Shown piece by piece: positions 44,238 through 52,380 of a DNA stretch of 64,000 nt. A model generated the notes under the pieces. That model saw only the letters and a list, made by a program, of their open reading frames with translations. It was not told where the DNA came from and searched no databases. This stretch comes from Trueperella pyogenes (GTDB taxonomy: Bacteria > Actinomycetota > Actinomycetes > Actinomycetales > Actinomycetaceae), in assembly GCF_900460345.1 (NCBI RefSeq), contig NZ_UHHW01000002.1:62001-126000 (forward strand), given 5' to 3'. The first letter of the stretch is position 1; each line of letters starts with the position of its first letter. The translations under genes and the position numbers were made by a program.

Positions 44238-46082
44238 TTAGAATTTGTTGTCTTGGTTCACATCCGGTGTAGTGGCCTGGGTTTCTCGGTGGGCATCGTA
44301 GAACGGGGAGCGCTTGGCGAATTCCTTGTTGAGAAGCGCGGTGCCGTCCCGCTCGACCAGCGTGGTAGCGCCGGAGAAGAGGTCGACGCCGAGGCCGATC
44401 CTATCTCCATCGATTTTGGCGCCGATCGCGGAGAGAATCGTGGGGAAGAAGTCGAAAGGCGCGTACTGTCGGTTCTTGGTGATGGACGCCGGGAGGTTGG
44501 TGCCCTGAACCGGATTGAGAATGATGTTGACGACCGTGCGGTTGTAGCTCTTATCCCAATTCTCAAAGAACTTCTTATCCATAGACCGGTGGTCACCGGT
44601 GATGACGATGGTGGTGTCTTTCGCCCACGGCTGGGCGAGAATCCACTCCACCAGCTTGACCGTCTGAGCCTGCGAATAGTGGATCACGTTCTCGTATTGG
44701 GTGGCGAAAGGCCGCTCCTTCATCTGCGGCGATAGGTAGCCATCTGGCCAATGGGTGTCCGCATTCTCGAGGATGAAGTAGAAGGGCTTGTCGCCACTAC
44801 CGCGCTGGGTGAGCACGTCTTTGGCGTACTCGTAGAGCTTGTCGTCTTCGACGCCCCACCACACCATGTAGTTCTGCGGCACGCGGCCCTCGCGCTTGAA
44901 GCGGGGTAGGTCGTGGATCGTGAAGTCGCCGTGGCGGCGGTAATAGTCTTTGACCCCACCCCACCTAGAATCGGAGCCGACCATGAAGTCGGTGGCGTAG
45001 CCGGCGTCGTGGAGGTAATCGCCAATTGTGGGAAAGTCGGGGAAGGACATCTGGGTGCCGTTGCCCGCACCCGAGGCGAGCATGGGCGTGCCAGATCCCA
45101 TCGCCACCATCGCCGCCACCGAGTGGCCGGTCGCATACAGCTGCTGCGGGCCACCGTAGCGATCGGTGTGCGAGAAGGAGACGCCGCGCTCCGTTAGCTT
45201 GGCAAGCTCCGGCATGACGTTATAGTCCGTGTACCCACCGAGGTCTTTGGAGTAGAAAGAGTTCTCGATGGACTCCATGTAGATATGGATAAGATTGCGT
45301 TTCTTATCGGGGAGCTTCACGTTGCTCGCCGTGGGCATCACGAAGTTGTCCCCAATATACGACGACGTCACGAACTGCTGGCGAATAATATCGGCCAGCG
45401 GCAGGGTGCGGAACGCGTAGCTGACCGAACCGGCGAGGATCGCGAACATCGCCGCGAAGGCTACGCCACGTACGTGCCGGAAGCGGTAGGGGGTGGATTC
45501 AGATTCTGCCGATTCGGCGTTGCTCTTTTTGCTGACGATGAGGTCAGAACTGATCAGCCCGACGCAGGCGCCTACCAGCGCAAGCCAGACGACCGGCGCC
45601 ACCATGAGGTTGACGAACTCCAACGCGCGCTGCGGCGTCGTTTCGCCGTTGCCCTGGAACAGGATGAAGAGGAACTGGTCGGCAGTGACCTGGTCGACTG
45701 AGTCGGAGATGACCTTGGGGATGAAGAAGAACAGGGCGATGAGACCGCCGAGGAGCGCGCCGCCGAGGAGGGCGACGACGTCGTGCAGACGCCACCTCTT
45801 CTCCTTGGCTGTGAAGTGCCGCCACGCCAGCCGAAGAAGCGCGGTCAGGGCGAGGCCGAGCGCCAACACGAGGAGGGCGTAGAGCGCGAGGAGCCAGAGC
45901 GGGGCTGTTGTGCCATAGAAGAATGTCCCCGCACGGGCGAAAGTCAAGCCGATCATGACTGTGGCGTTGCTGACGACGCCGACGGCGAGACCGCGGGACA
46001 GGCCATGGGCGGTGCGCCCGAACACTCTCACGGAGACGACCGTGAGCACGACGATGGAAAGAATCTGAATGGCGAGGAACAT
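44238..46082 (-). CDS. LTA-synthase/MdoB-like phosphoglycerol transferase (copy 1)
   Basis: 614 residues with the same layout as its downstream neighbour: helices to about 235, then the sulfatase-type catalytic domain with HIYMESIENSFYSKD, GGPQQLYATGHS and ITGDHRSMDKKFF. The catalytic domains are nearly identical in long blocks, while the membrane domains differ more, so the pair arose by tandem duplication. One difference is T to YAT at the presumed nucleophile loop (QQLTAMGHS versus QQLYATGHS). A TATAAT box lies eight bases upstream of the ATG, pointing to a leaderless mRNA. Confidence 0.85.
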   Translation of the reverse strand: MFLAIQILSIVVLTVVSVRVFGRTAHGLSRGLAVGVVSNATVMIGLTFARAGTFFYGTTAPLWLLALYALLVLALGLALTALLRLAWRHFTAKEKRWRLHDVVALLGGALLGGLIALFFFIPKVISDSVDQVTADQFLFILFQGNGETTPQRALEFVNLMVAPVVWLALVGACVGLISSDLIVSKKSNAESAESESTPYRFRHVRGVAFAAMFAILAGSVSYAFRTLPLADIIRQQFVTSSYIGDNFVMPTASNVKLPDKKRNLIHIYMESIENSFYSKDLGGYTDYNVMPELAKLTERGVSFSHTDRYGGPQQLYATGHSVAAMVAMGSGTPMLASGAGNGTQMSFPDFPTIGDYLHDAGYATDFMVGSDSRWGGVKDYYRRHGDFTIHDLPRFKREGRVPQNYMVWWGVEDDKLYEYAKDVLTQRGSGDKPFYFILENADTHWPDGYLSPQMKERPFATQYENVIHYSQAQTVKLVEWILAQPWAKDTTIVITGDHRSMDKKFFENWDKSYNRTVVNIILNPVQGTNLPASITKNRQYAPFDFFPTILSAIGAKIDGDRIGLGVDLFSGATTLVERDGTALLNKEFAKRSPFYDAHRETQATTPDVNQDNKF

Positions 46083-46090
46083 AAAACCCT

Positions 46091-46119
46091 ATTATAAGTA
46101 AGTTCCGCGGGGGTGTTCA
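46091..46119 (-). promoter_or_regulatory. Promoter for the LTA-synthase-like pair, apparently leaderless
   Basis: On the minus strand, TGAACA (-35) and a perfect TATAAT (-10) are 17 bases apart. The -10 box ends eight bases before the ATG of the first gene, so transcription would begin at or beside the start codon. No RBS is visible. Confidence 0.5.
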
Positions 46120-46162
46120 CGCGTCTCGCGTCATCCGTCGGGGGAGGACTTGTGCGGCATGG

Positions 46163-47356
46163 CTAGGCGCTTGCTAGTAAAAAGGACTTATTGAATCCTT
46201 GTGCTGAGGGGAATACTTCCGAGGATTGGGCAATGGTGGTTAGAGCATCGTTGAGATGGTCGATTCCTAACCGCACGGCACCCAAACAAATGGCACGCGG
46301 ACCGAGCGCCGAGATGGAAATTTCCGGCATGATCGGACACCAGTGCTTGAGGTTTTCCATGTATCGATCGAGGAAAGTGTCGGAATAGGCAGAGTACTTG
46401 CCGCCGATCACTACGTGAGAGGGGCCAAGCGCAAGTACCATCGCTGCTGAGCCGAGGGAGAGGGCGTCAGCGAATTCTTTCACAGCTTCCGCGGCAGGGC
46501 CATCGGGCGAAATGCGCGCAGACTCAAAGACCGCACTACGCGAACCTGGGTGGGTCGGGTAATGGTGAGAAATAAAGGTTTCCGCTTCAATGTCTTTCCA
46601 CCGGATCGCTTCAAGCTCACCGATGAGACCGGCACCGCCTAAATGACCGCGATGGATACGGCCATCTATAATCGCGGCGGCACCGGTTCGTTCACCGGAA
46701 AGCACGTAGACGACGTCGGCATGTCCGCTCGCCGCGCCAAGCCAGGATTCGCCGAGAGCGCCGAGAGCACAGTCACCAGCGACGATCGTCATGCGCCCCA
46801 GTTGGCGGGAGATCTCGGCAGCGATGTTGGTTCCTTGCCAGCCAGGCATGCCCGTTCCGCCGAAGTAAGTAACTTGGCCGTTATCGATGACGCCGGGGGA
46901 GGCGGCTGCACAGACAGTGAGTTCTTCCGGCGTGATGGATGCGCGGCTCATGGCTTTTTTGGCGACGGTAACGGCCGCAGTGATGCGCTCATCGGCGGGC
47001 ATGTGCGCGGTTAGTTCTTCCGTGACTTCGCCGAGGAGGTCGCCACGGAAGTTGCTCACCATTGCGGTGCAGTGATGAGCGCCAATATCAAGGCCGAGCA
47101 CATGGATCGTGCTTGGGTTGACGATCCACCGGATGGCCGGTCGGCCAAAAGAGTTATCTGGCGTGACTTGGGTAAGCCACCCCAGCTCGGCAAGATCGGC
47201 GACGACGTTTTCGGCAGCACGCCGGGACACGCCGGTGTGCATGGCAATTGCCGAAATTGATAGCGGGCGGGAGACGAGTTCGTTAAGCGTGTTGAGCAGG
47301 TTGACTCGGCGTTGTACTCGGCGCGCCGCACCGGAGGGATGGCGATCAGTTGACAT
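46163..47356 (-). CDS. ROK-family transcriptional regulator
   Basis: 397 residues from ATG 47356. N-terminal winged helix (about 15-75; ISAIAMHTGVSRRAAENVVADL) then a ROK (NagC/XylR-type) sugar-binding domain with DIGAHHCTAMV and GHLGGAGLIGELE. The usual ROK zinc-binding cysteines (CxCGxxGCxE after GH) are absent; the segment reads GELEAIRWKDIEAE. It is therefore a regulator with a modified or lost zinc site. Divergent from a sugar ABC and glycosidase operon, which it most likely controls in response to a released sugar. Confidence 0.9.
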   Translation of the reverse strand: MSTDRHPSGAARRVQRRVNLLNTLNELVSRPLSISAIAMHTGVSRRAAENVVADLAELGWLTQVTPDNSFGRPAIRWIVNPSTIHVLGLDIGAHHCTAMVSNFRGDLLGEVTEELTAHMPADERITAAVTVAKKAMSRASITPEELTVCAAASPGVIDNGQVTYFGGTGMPGWQGTNIAAEISRQLGRMTIVAGDCALGALGESWLGAASGHADVVYVLSGERTGAAAIIDGRIHRGHLGGAGLIGELEAIRWKDIEAETFISHHYPTHPGSRSAVFESARISPDGPAAEAVKEFADALSLGSAAMVLALGPSHVVIGGKYSAYSDTFLDRYMENLKHWCPIMPEISISALGPRAICLGAVRLGIDHLNDALTTIAQSSEVFPSAQGFNKSFLLASA

Positions 47357-47442
47357 ACATAACAAACTATCGTAATAATGTGTGTGCGGCAACACTATGC
47401 GAAGGTGCTAAGTGAAAAGCCGCTTACCGGAATGGAGCGAAG

Positions 47443-48384
47443 ATGGAACCATCAATCGCGGTCGACCCCTCTCCCATCGCGGCTGAACAGCAAAGAGAGC
47501 TCGGGTCACGGCGTCGTAGAAAATCAGATGCGCGTGCCGCGGCGGTTTTCCTCGCACCTGCAGTCATTGGTTTTGTCATCTTCTACCTCGTACCAATTGT
47601 GCGCGGCTTCAAGATGTCACTGACAGACTGGAACCTGCTCGAAGAAGCAAAGTGGGTAGGGTTCGATAATTATGTTCGCCTGCTCGAGGATGAAACGTTC
47701 ATCAATGCCGTGAAAGTGACGGTCATCTACGTCGTCGTCAACATCACTACCCAAACCGTCCTCGGCTTGCTTATCGCGATGCTCATGATGCGCGTCTCCC
47801 AGTCGACCCTCATTCGTTCCACACTGCTCCTGCCTTGGCTCATTCCAAACGTCACCATCGCGGCAATAACCCTTTTCGTGCTCGATCCCACCGTCGGCCT
47901 GCTCAACCACTTGCTCAGCTTTATCGAGGTAGGACCCATCTCTTTCTATGGTGACTCGTCGATAGCGATCTACACCGTCGCGCTAGTCAACTCATGGCGA
48001 AACATGGGTTACACAGGCTTGTTGCTTTTCGCGGGCATGCAGACTATCCCGAAAATGATCTACGAGTCAGCCGAGGTTGAGGGCGCCTCCACATGGCAGA
48101 CCTTCCGCCTCATTACCGTCCCTCTACTGCGGCCGATCCTCGTCATGGTCGTCGTCGTGTCTATGATCGGTTCTTTCCAGATTTTTGACACCGTCTCAGT
48201 TGCGACATCGGGTGGCCCAGGGAATTCCACGCGCGTCATCTACCTCTACATTTACGAAAAGGCCTTCCAGCAGTTTGATATGGGCTACGCCTCGGCGATG
48301 GCCGTAGTTCTCATGCTTGCGCTGGTCATCCTCACGCTCTTCCAACTCAAACTTGCCCGGTCAAGCGAATCGGATATGGACTGA
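47443..48384 (+). CDS. Sugar ABC permease (MalF/MsmF type)
   Basis: First membrane subunit of a CUT1 carbohydrate importer, 313 residues, six helices after a charged N-terminus. The EAA loop that contacts the ATPase is visible (AEVEGASTWQTFRLITVPLL). ATG start with a GGAGCG-type RBS (atggagcgaag). It is followed after one base by the partner permease. No ATPase gene lies in the operon, so it must borrow a shared MsmK/MsiK-type ATPase. Confidence 0.93.
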   Translation: MEPSIAVDPSPIAAEQQRELGSRRRRKSDARAAAVFLAPAVIGFVIFYLVPIVRGFKMSLTDWNLLEEAKWVGFDNYVRLLEDETFINAVKVTVIYVVVNITTQTVLGLLIAMLMMRVSQSTLIRSTLLLPWLIPNVTIAAITLFVLDPTVGLLNHLLSFIEVGPISFYGDSSIAIYTVALVNSWRNMGYTGLLLFAGMQTIPKMIYESAEVEGASTWQTFRLITVPLLRPILVMVVVVSMIGSFQIFDTVSVATSGGPGNSTRVIYLYIYEKAFQQFDMGYASAMAVVLMLALVILTLFQLKLARSSESDMD

Positions 48385-48385
48385 T

Positions 48386-49318
48386 ATGGACATTCGAAAT
48401 CAAGAAACCCACGCCCTATCCACTCGAGGGAAGCGGAAGTCGCGCACTAAGAACCACGGCAAGATAGCTGGCTGGGGCCTGCTCATCTTGCTTATCGTCG
48501 TCACCGTGCTCCCGCTGGTGTGGGCGTTACGCACGGCTGTCACACCGAATGCTGAGATCTTTAACGGCAACTACTCGCTCATCCCTGATAACGCCTCGAT
48601 GATCAATTTCAAGCGCGTGCTCGGAATGACGACGCCGGAAGAGAACGTGGCCGCTGGCGGCACCGCAGCCGTTATCAACTTCTGGCTCTACATGCGCAAC
48701 TCCCTCATCTTCGTAGCAATCCTGGTCTTCGCCCAGGTCACGACGTCGACCATGGCAGCTTATGCACTATCTCGCCTTCACTTCCGTGGGCGTGAGGTAA
48801 TCTTCGTCATTCTGCTCACCGGACTCATGATCCCGCCGATCTTCATCGCGTTGCCGAACTTCGTGCTCATGGATCAGCTTGCGTGGATCAACACTTTCCA
48901 AGGCCTACTCGCGCCATATGTGCTCATATGCCCATTCGGTATCTTCTTCCTCCGCCAGTTCATGCTCTCACTGCCACGTGAGGTGGAGGAGGCGGCAATG
49001 GTAGATGGTGCGTCCCGATGGACCGTCTTTATGAAGATGATCGTCCCAATGAGTGCAGCGCCAATCACGACGCTTGCGATCATCCAGGCAGTCTTCGGTT
49101 GGAACGAGTACATGTGGCCACAACTCATCGCAAAGGCCGACGGCGTGCGGCTGCTCAACGTCGCCCTCTCCGTATTCGCCCAGTCATCCCCATCGACCCG
49201 CCCGGACTGGGCAGGACTTATGGCTGCAGCGACCCTGCAGGTCATTCCCATGTTCATCCTCCTCATCATCTTCGGTAAGCGCTTGGTTAATTCCCTTGGG
49301 CTTACCGCAGCGAAGTAA
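48386..49318 (+). CDS. Sugar ABC permease (MalG/MsmG type)
   Basis: Second CUT1 membrane subunit, 310 residues. Start at ATG 48386, one base after the previous stop; a longer upstream frame lies inside the partner gene. Six helices, EAA loop EEAAMVDGASRWTVFMKMIVP. Basic N-terminal tail (about residues 12-25) before the first helix. Together with the partner permease and the lipoprotein downstream it forms an importer for an oligosaccharide, plausibly one with alpha-galactosyl residues given the GH36 enzyme in the operon. Confidence 0.93.
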   Translation: MDIRNQETHALSTRGKRKSRTKNHGKIAGWGLLILLIVVTVLPLVWALRTAVTPNAEIFNGNYSLIPDNASMINFKRVLGMTTPEENVAAGGTAAVINFWLYMRNSLIFVAILVFAQVTTSTMAAYALSRLHFRGREVIFVILLTGLMIPPIFIALPNFVLMDQLAWINTFQGLLAPYVLICPFGIFFLRQFMLSLPREVEEAAMVDGASRWTVFMKMIVPMSAAPITTLAIIQAVFGWNEYMWPQLIAKADGVRLLNVALSVFAQSSPSTRPDWAGLMAAATLQVIPMFILLIIFGKRLVNSLGLTAAK

Positions 49319-49389
49319 TCGACAGCGAAACACACCGGCTCCGGCTGGGGAAATCAACAATCACGCCCACGGCGTTCAAGGAAAGGAAA

Positions 49390-50766
49390 ATGATGGCCAA
49401 GGTATACAAAGTCGTATCGATCGCGGCTGCACTCGCGCTGACGCTGTCAGCATGTTCGGGAGGGACGTCGATCTCTGGCGGAGCCTCCAAAACAGCCTCC
49501 GGCTCGGGAGATGGGAACGCGAAGGAAGTCACCTATAGGCTCTGGGATCCGGGACAGCAGGCGACCTATCAGCGGTGCGCTGACGCTTTCGAAAAGGAAA
49601 GCGGAATCAAGGTCAAGATTGAGCAACAGGGGTGGGACGATTACTGGGCAAACCTAACGACAGATTTCGTTTCCGGCACTGCCCCCGATGTGATCACCAA
49701 CCATGTCCAGTATTACCCGGATCTCGCAGGTAAAGGCCAACTTCTCGATCTCAACACCTACCTCAAGGATGGCGACGTCGACTTTTCGAAATACACTGGC
49801 GAACTGGCCAACCTGTGGGTGAAGGACGGTGCACGCTATGGCATTCCCCAGGATTGGGATACGATCGCCCTTGTCTACAACAAGAAGATGACCGCCGAAG
49901 CGGGGGTGTCTGAGGACGACTTGCGCAACCTCACATGGAACCCGACCGACGGCGGTAGCTTCGGCAAACTTATCGCCCATCTGACGGTAGACAAGAACGG
50001 AGTGCGAGGCGACGAGGCGGGCTTCGATAAGGACAACATCAAGGTCTATGGCTGGGGCTTGGAGAAGGGCGGTGGCATCGTTGGCCAAGGACAGTGGTCG
50101 TGGCTGGCGTTGTCCAATGGTTTTAAGTACCTAGACAAGAATCCCTTCGGTACGAAGTACCAAATGGATGATCCCAAACTTATCGAAACAATCAGCTGGT
50201 GGCAGAAACAGATCGAGGCGGGTTACGTGACCCCACTCGAAATCGCTGGTCCGCTTGGCCTTGAACCGATGATGGAGCAGGGTAAGGCGGCACTTGTGCC
50301 GGATGGCTCCTGGCGCATCAACATGTGGTCCTCTTCTAAGACGAACGAGTTCGCCTTTGCTCCGTTACCTGCTGGCCCGCAAGGACGTAAGACGATTATT
50401 AACGGCCTTGCCCCCTCCATCACGAAACAGGCCAAGAACCCTGAAGGGGCTTTCCAGTGGGTGAAGTTCTTGACTTCGGACAAGTGCCAATCGATTGTGG
50501 CTAAAGACGCCATCGTCTTCCCCTCGCTGACGGAATACTCGCAGAAAGCAGCTAAAGCTCATTCTGATGCGGGTCGTGACGTCTCCGCTTTCACCGAGAT
50601 TGCGAAAGATCCGAAGAACCTCGCCTACTACCCGATCACCGACAAGGGCAACGAAATCGGTTCGGAAGGCCAGGTCACATTCGACGAGATCGAGCAGCTG
50701 AGAGTCAAGGCCGAAGACGCGTTGCCCAAGCTTAACAACAAGGTCAACAAGATTCTGGGAAAGTAA
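49390..50766 (+). CDS. Sugar-binding lipoprotein (CUT1 family 1 receptor)
   Basis: 458-residue extracellular receptor. Signal peptide with LSAC and lipidated Cys22, then a Gly/Ser tether and a family-1 solute-binding fold (YRLWDPGQQATYQRCADAF; later WGLEKGGGIVGQGQWSW). A strong RBS (aaggaaagg) precedes the paired ATGs; either ATG at 49390 or 49393 could be used. Many Trp residues in the binding cleft suit an oligosaccharide ligand. It is followed by a very stable hairpin and the GH36 gene. Confidence 0.93.
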   Translation: MMAKVYKVVSIAAALALTLSACSGGTSISGGASKTASGSGDGNAKEVTYRLWDPGQQATYQRCADAFEKESGIKVKIEQQGWDDYWANLTTDFVSGTAPDVITNHVQYYPDLAGKGQLLDLNTYLKDGDVDFSKYTGELANLWVKDGARYGIPQDWDTIALVYNKKMTAEAGVSEDDLRNLTWNPTDGGSFGKLIAHLTVDKNGVRGDEAGFDKDNIKVYGWGLEKGGGIVGQGQWSWLALSNGFKYLDKNPFGTKYQMDDPKLIETISWWQKQIEAGYVTPLEIAGPLGLEPMMEQGKAALVPDGSWRINMWSSSKTNEFAFAPLPAGPQGRKTIINGLAPSITKQAKNPEGAFQWVKFLTSDKCQSIVAKDAIVFPSLTEYSQKAAKAHSDAGRDVSAFTEIAKDPKNLAYYPITDKGNEIGSEGQVTFDEIEQLRVKAEDALPKLNNKVNKILGK

Positions 50767-50820
50767 GACCGACGATCAGCTAGATCACTCTGGCTAGGAC
50801 TAATCCGGCCAGACAGGTTT

Positions 50821-50846
50821 GGGTGCGGCGGAGTGCCGCCGCACCC
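50821..50846 (+). other. Stable intercistronic hairpin before the GH36 gene
   Basis: Perfect 11-bp stem GGGTGCGGCGG with a 4-base loop, immediately upstream of the GH36 RBS (gagggagg). No T-run. Likely an mRNA-stability or attenuation element that lets the receptor be made in excess of the enzyme. Confidence 0.6.
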
Positions 50847-50859
50847 TGAGGGAGGAAAC

Positions 50860-52371
50860 GTGGATATCCAGGTAGGGACGGCGTCGTTCCAGGTCCAGGG
50901 CAAAGCCGAGCGTTACAGCGACAATTCATGGACCGTTGTTGCGCAAGAGCTCTCCATTGCCCACCCTTGGGGCGCCACCGAGTTCTATCGGCACGGTTGG
51001 AACTCGTGGTCTTCGACCCGCTGGTGGCAGCTGGACAAGAAGCCGTGGCGGGTATGGAACAATCCGAACCGCACATTGACGGCGGAAGACGCGGCTACCG
51101 ACAGCCCAGATATCCACACGTCATCGATGCTGACCGCATTGACTGGGCCGGATGGGCAGACTTTCCTTGTTGGTGCCGTGAGCGGATCCTCTCCTACGCT
51201 CACTGTCACCGAAACGAGGATCGTCGCATCTGCAGAGTCGGACGCACAGTGGTTCATCGGCGTCGGAAATGAGCTGGCTGTCTTTAACGAGTATGCTCAG
51301 GCACTCGCGAAGGCTCGTAACTTGACCCCGCTACCTCGTGCGGCCGAGACGGTCGGGCCTGTATGGTCATCGTGGTATTCGTGGTTTGAAGAAATCACAG
51401 CCGATATCATCGCGGAAGAAATCCTCCCCGCCCGCGACCTCGGCTATGCCACGATCCAGATCGACGACGGCTGGGAACGACGTGTGGGTGACTGGCGTCC
51501 AAACGAAAAGTTCCCGGCCGGCGTCGTGGAGCTCGCTGCCCGAATCCACGACGCCGGTCTGCAGGCCGGTCTATGGGTAGCGCCCTTTATCGCGTTGCCC
51601 GGCACTGAAGTGGTGGACAAATACCCACAGCTCTTCCTTCAGGCGCGCGACGGGCTCCTACCTGTTGGTCACAACTGGGGTGAACACTACTATGGCCTCG
51701 ACCTTTCGCGCTCCGACGCGCGGGACTGGCTCGCGCATACGATGGCGGAACTTGTCAGCTGGGGCATCGACATGTTCAAACTCGACTTCATCTACGCAGC
51801 GGCTCTGCAGGCCGAGCGCGCAGGATCTATGAATCGGGAGGAAGCCTACCGGGCGGGCATAGAGACAATTCGCGACGCCGTCGGCCCCGATGTCTATTTA
51901 CTCGGTTCGGGAGCCGTAATCAATGCATCTATAGGCCTGCTCAACGGGGTGCGCGTCGGGCCAGATACCGCGCCTTACTGGGACAACACCGAACGCCACG
52001 GGGACCCCACTGGGCCCTCGGTTCTTAACGCGTTGCGTTCCTCCCTTTCCCGCACTTGGCTCCAGCCACTGATCGACATCGACCCGGACGTGGCTTATTT
52101 CCGTACTCGAGGTTCTCTGCTTTCCCCGCAAGTCAACGAGCTCACTGCCGACGCCGCACTGGTATGTCAGTTCACACAATGTTCGGATCCAGCAGCATGG
52201 CTCACGAATGACGAACTCGCGCGCGTGCACCAGTGGAACGAGACCGCGCGTCGCACGCCGAAGGTGAAGCACACGGATAGGTATAAGTACACCATTGACG
52301 GGCGCGCGGTGGACTTTGACGCCTGGCTCAATCCGGCCGGGCGTATATCAGATCGACTGGTCGTGAAGTAA
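50860..52371 (+). CDS. GH36-type alpha-galactosidase
   Basis: Cytoplasmic glycosidase (no signal peptide), 503 residues from GTG 50860, chosen for its GAGGGAGG RBS. Beta-sandwich N-terminal domain with GWNSWSSTRWW, then a TIM barrel with QIDDGWERRVGDW, the nucleophile Asp309 in FKLDF and the acid/base Asp369 in VRVGPDTAPYW. These match clan GH-D (GH36/GH27). It would split terminal alpha-galactose from the imported oligosaccharide. Related activities (alpha-N-acetylgalactosaminidase) cannot be excluded. Confidence 0.88.
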   Translation: MDIQVGTASFQVQGKAERYSDNSWTVVAQELSIAHPWGATEFYRHGWNSWSSTRWWQLDKKPWRVWNNPNRTLTAEDAATDSPDIHTSSMLTALTGPDGQTFLVGAVSGSSPTLTVTETRIVASAESDAQWFIGVGNELAVFNEYAQALAKARNLTPLPRAAETVGPVWSSWYSWFEEITADIIAEEILPARDLGYATIQIDDGWERRVGDWRPNEKFPAGVVELAARIHDAGLQAGLWVAPFIALPGTEVVDKYPQLFLQARDGLLPVGHNWGEHYYGLDLSRSDARDWLAHTMAELVSWGIDMFKLDFIYAAALQAERAGSMNREEAYRAGIETIRDAVGPDVYLLGSGAVINASIGLLNGVRVGPDTAPYWDNTERHGDPTGPSVLNALRSSLSRTWLQPLIDIDPDVAYFRTRGSLLSPQVNELTADAALVCQFTQCSDPAAWLTNDELARVHQWNETARRTPKVKHTDRYKYTIDGRAVDFDAWLNPAGRISDRLVVK

Positions 52372-52380
52372 AGGAGCGAC

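Noticed and set aside
42305..46082. Assembly duplication of the LTA-synthase-like gene
   Set aside because: The two copies differ throughout the membrane domains and at many catalytic-domain positions, so they are genuine paralogues.
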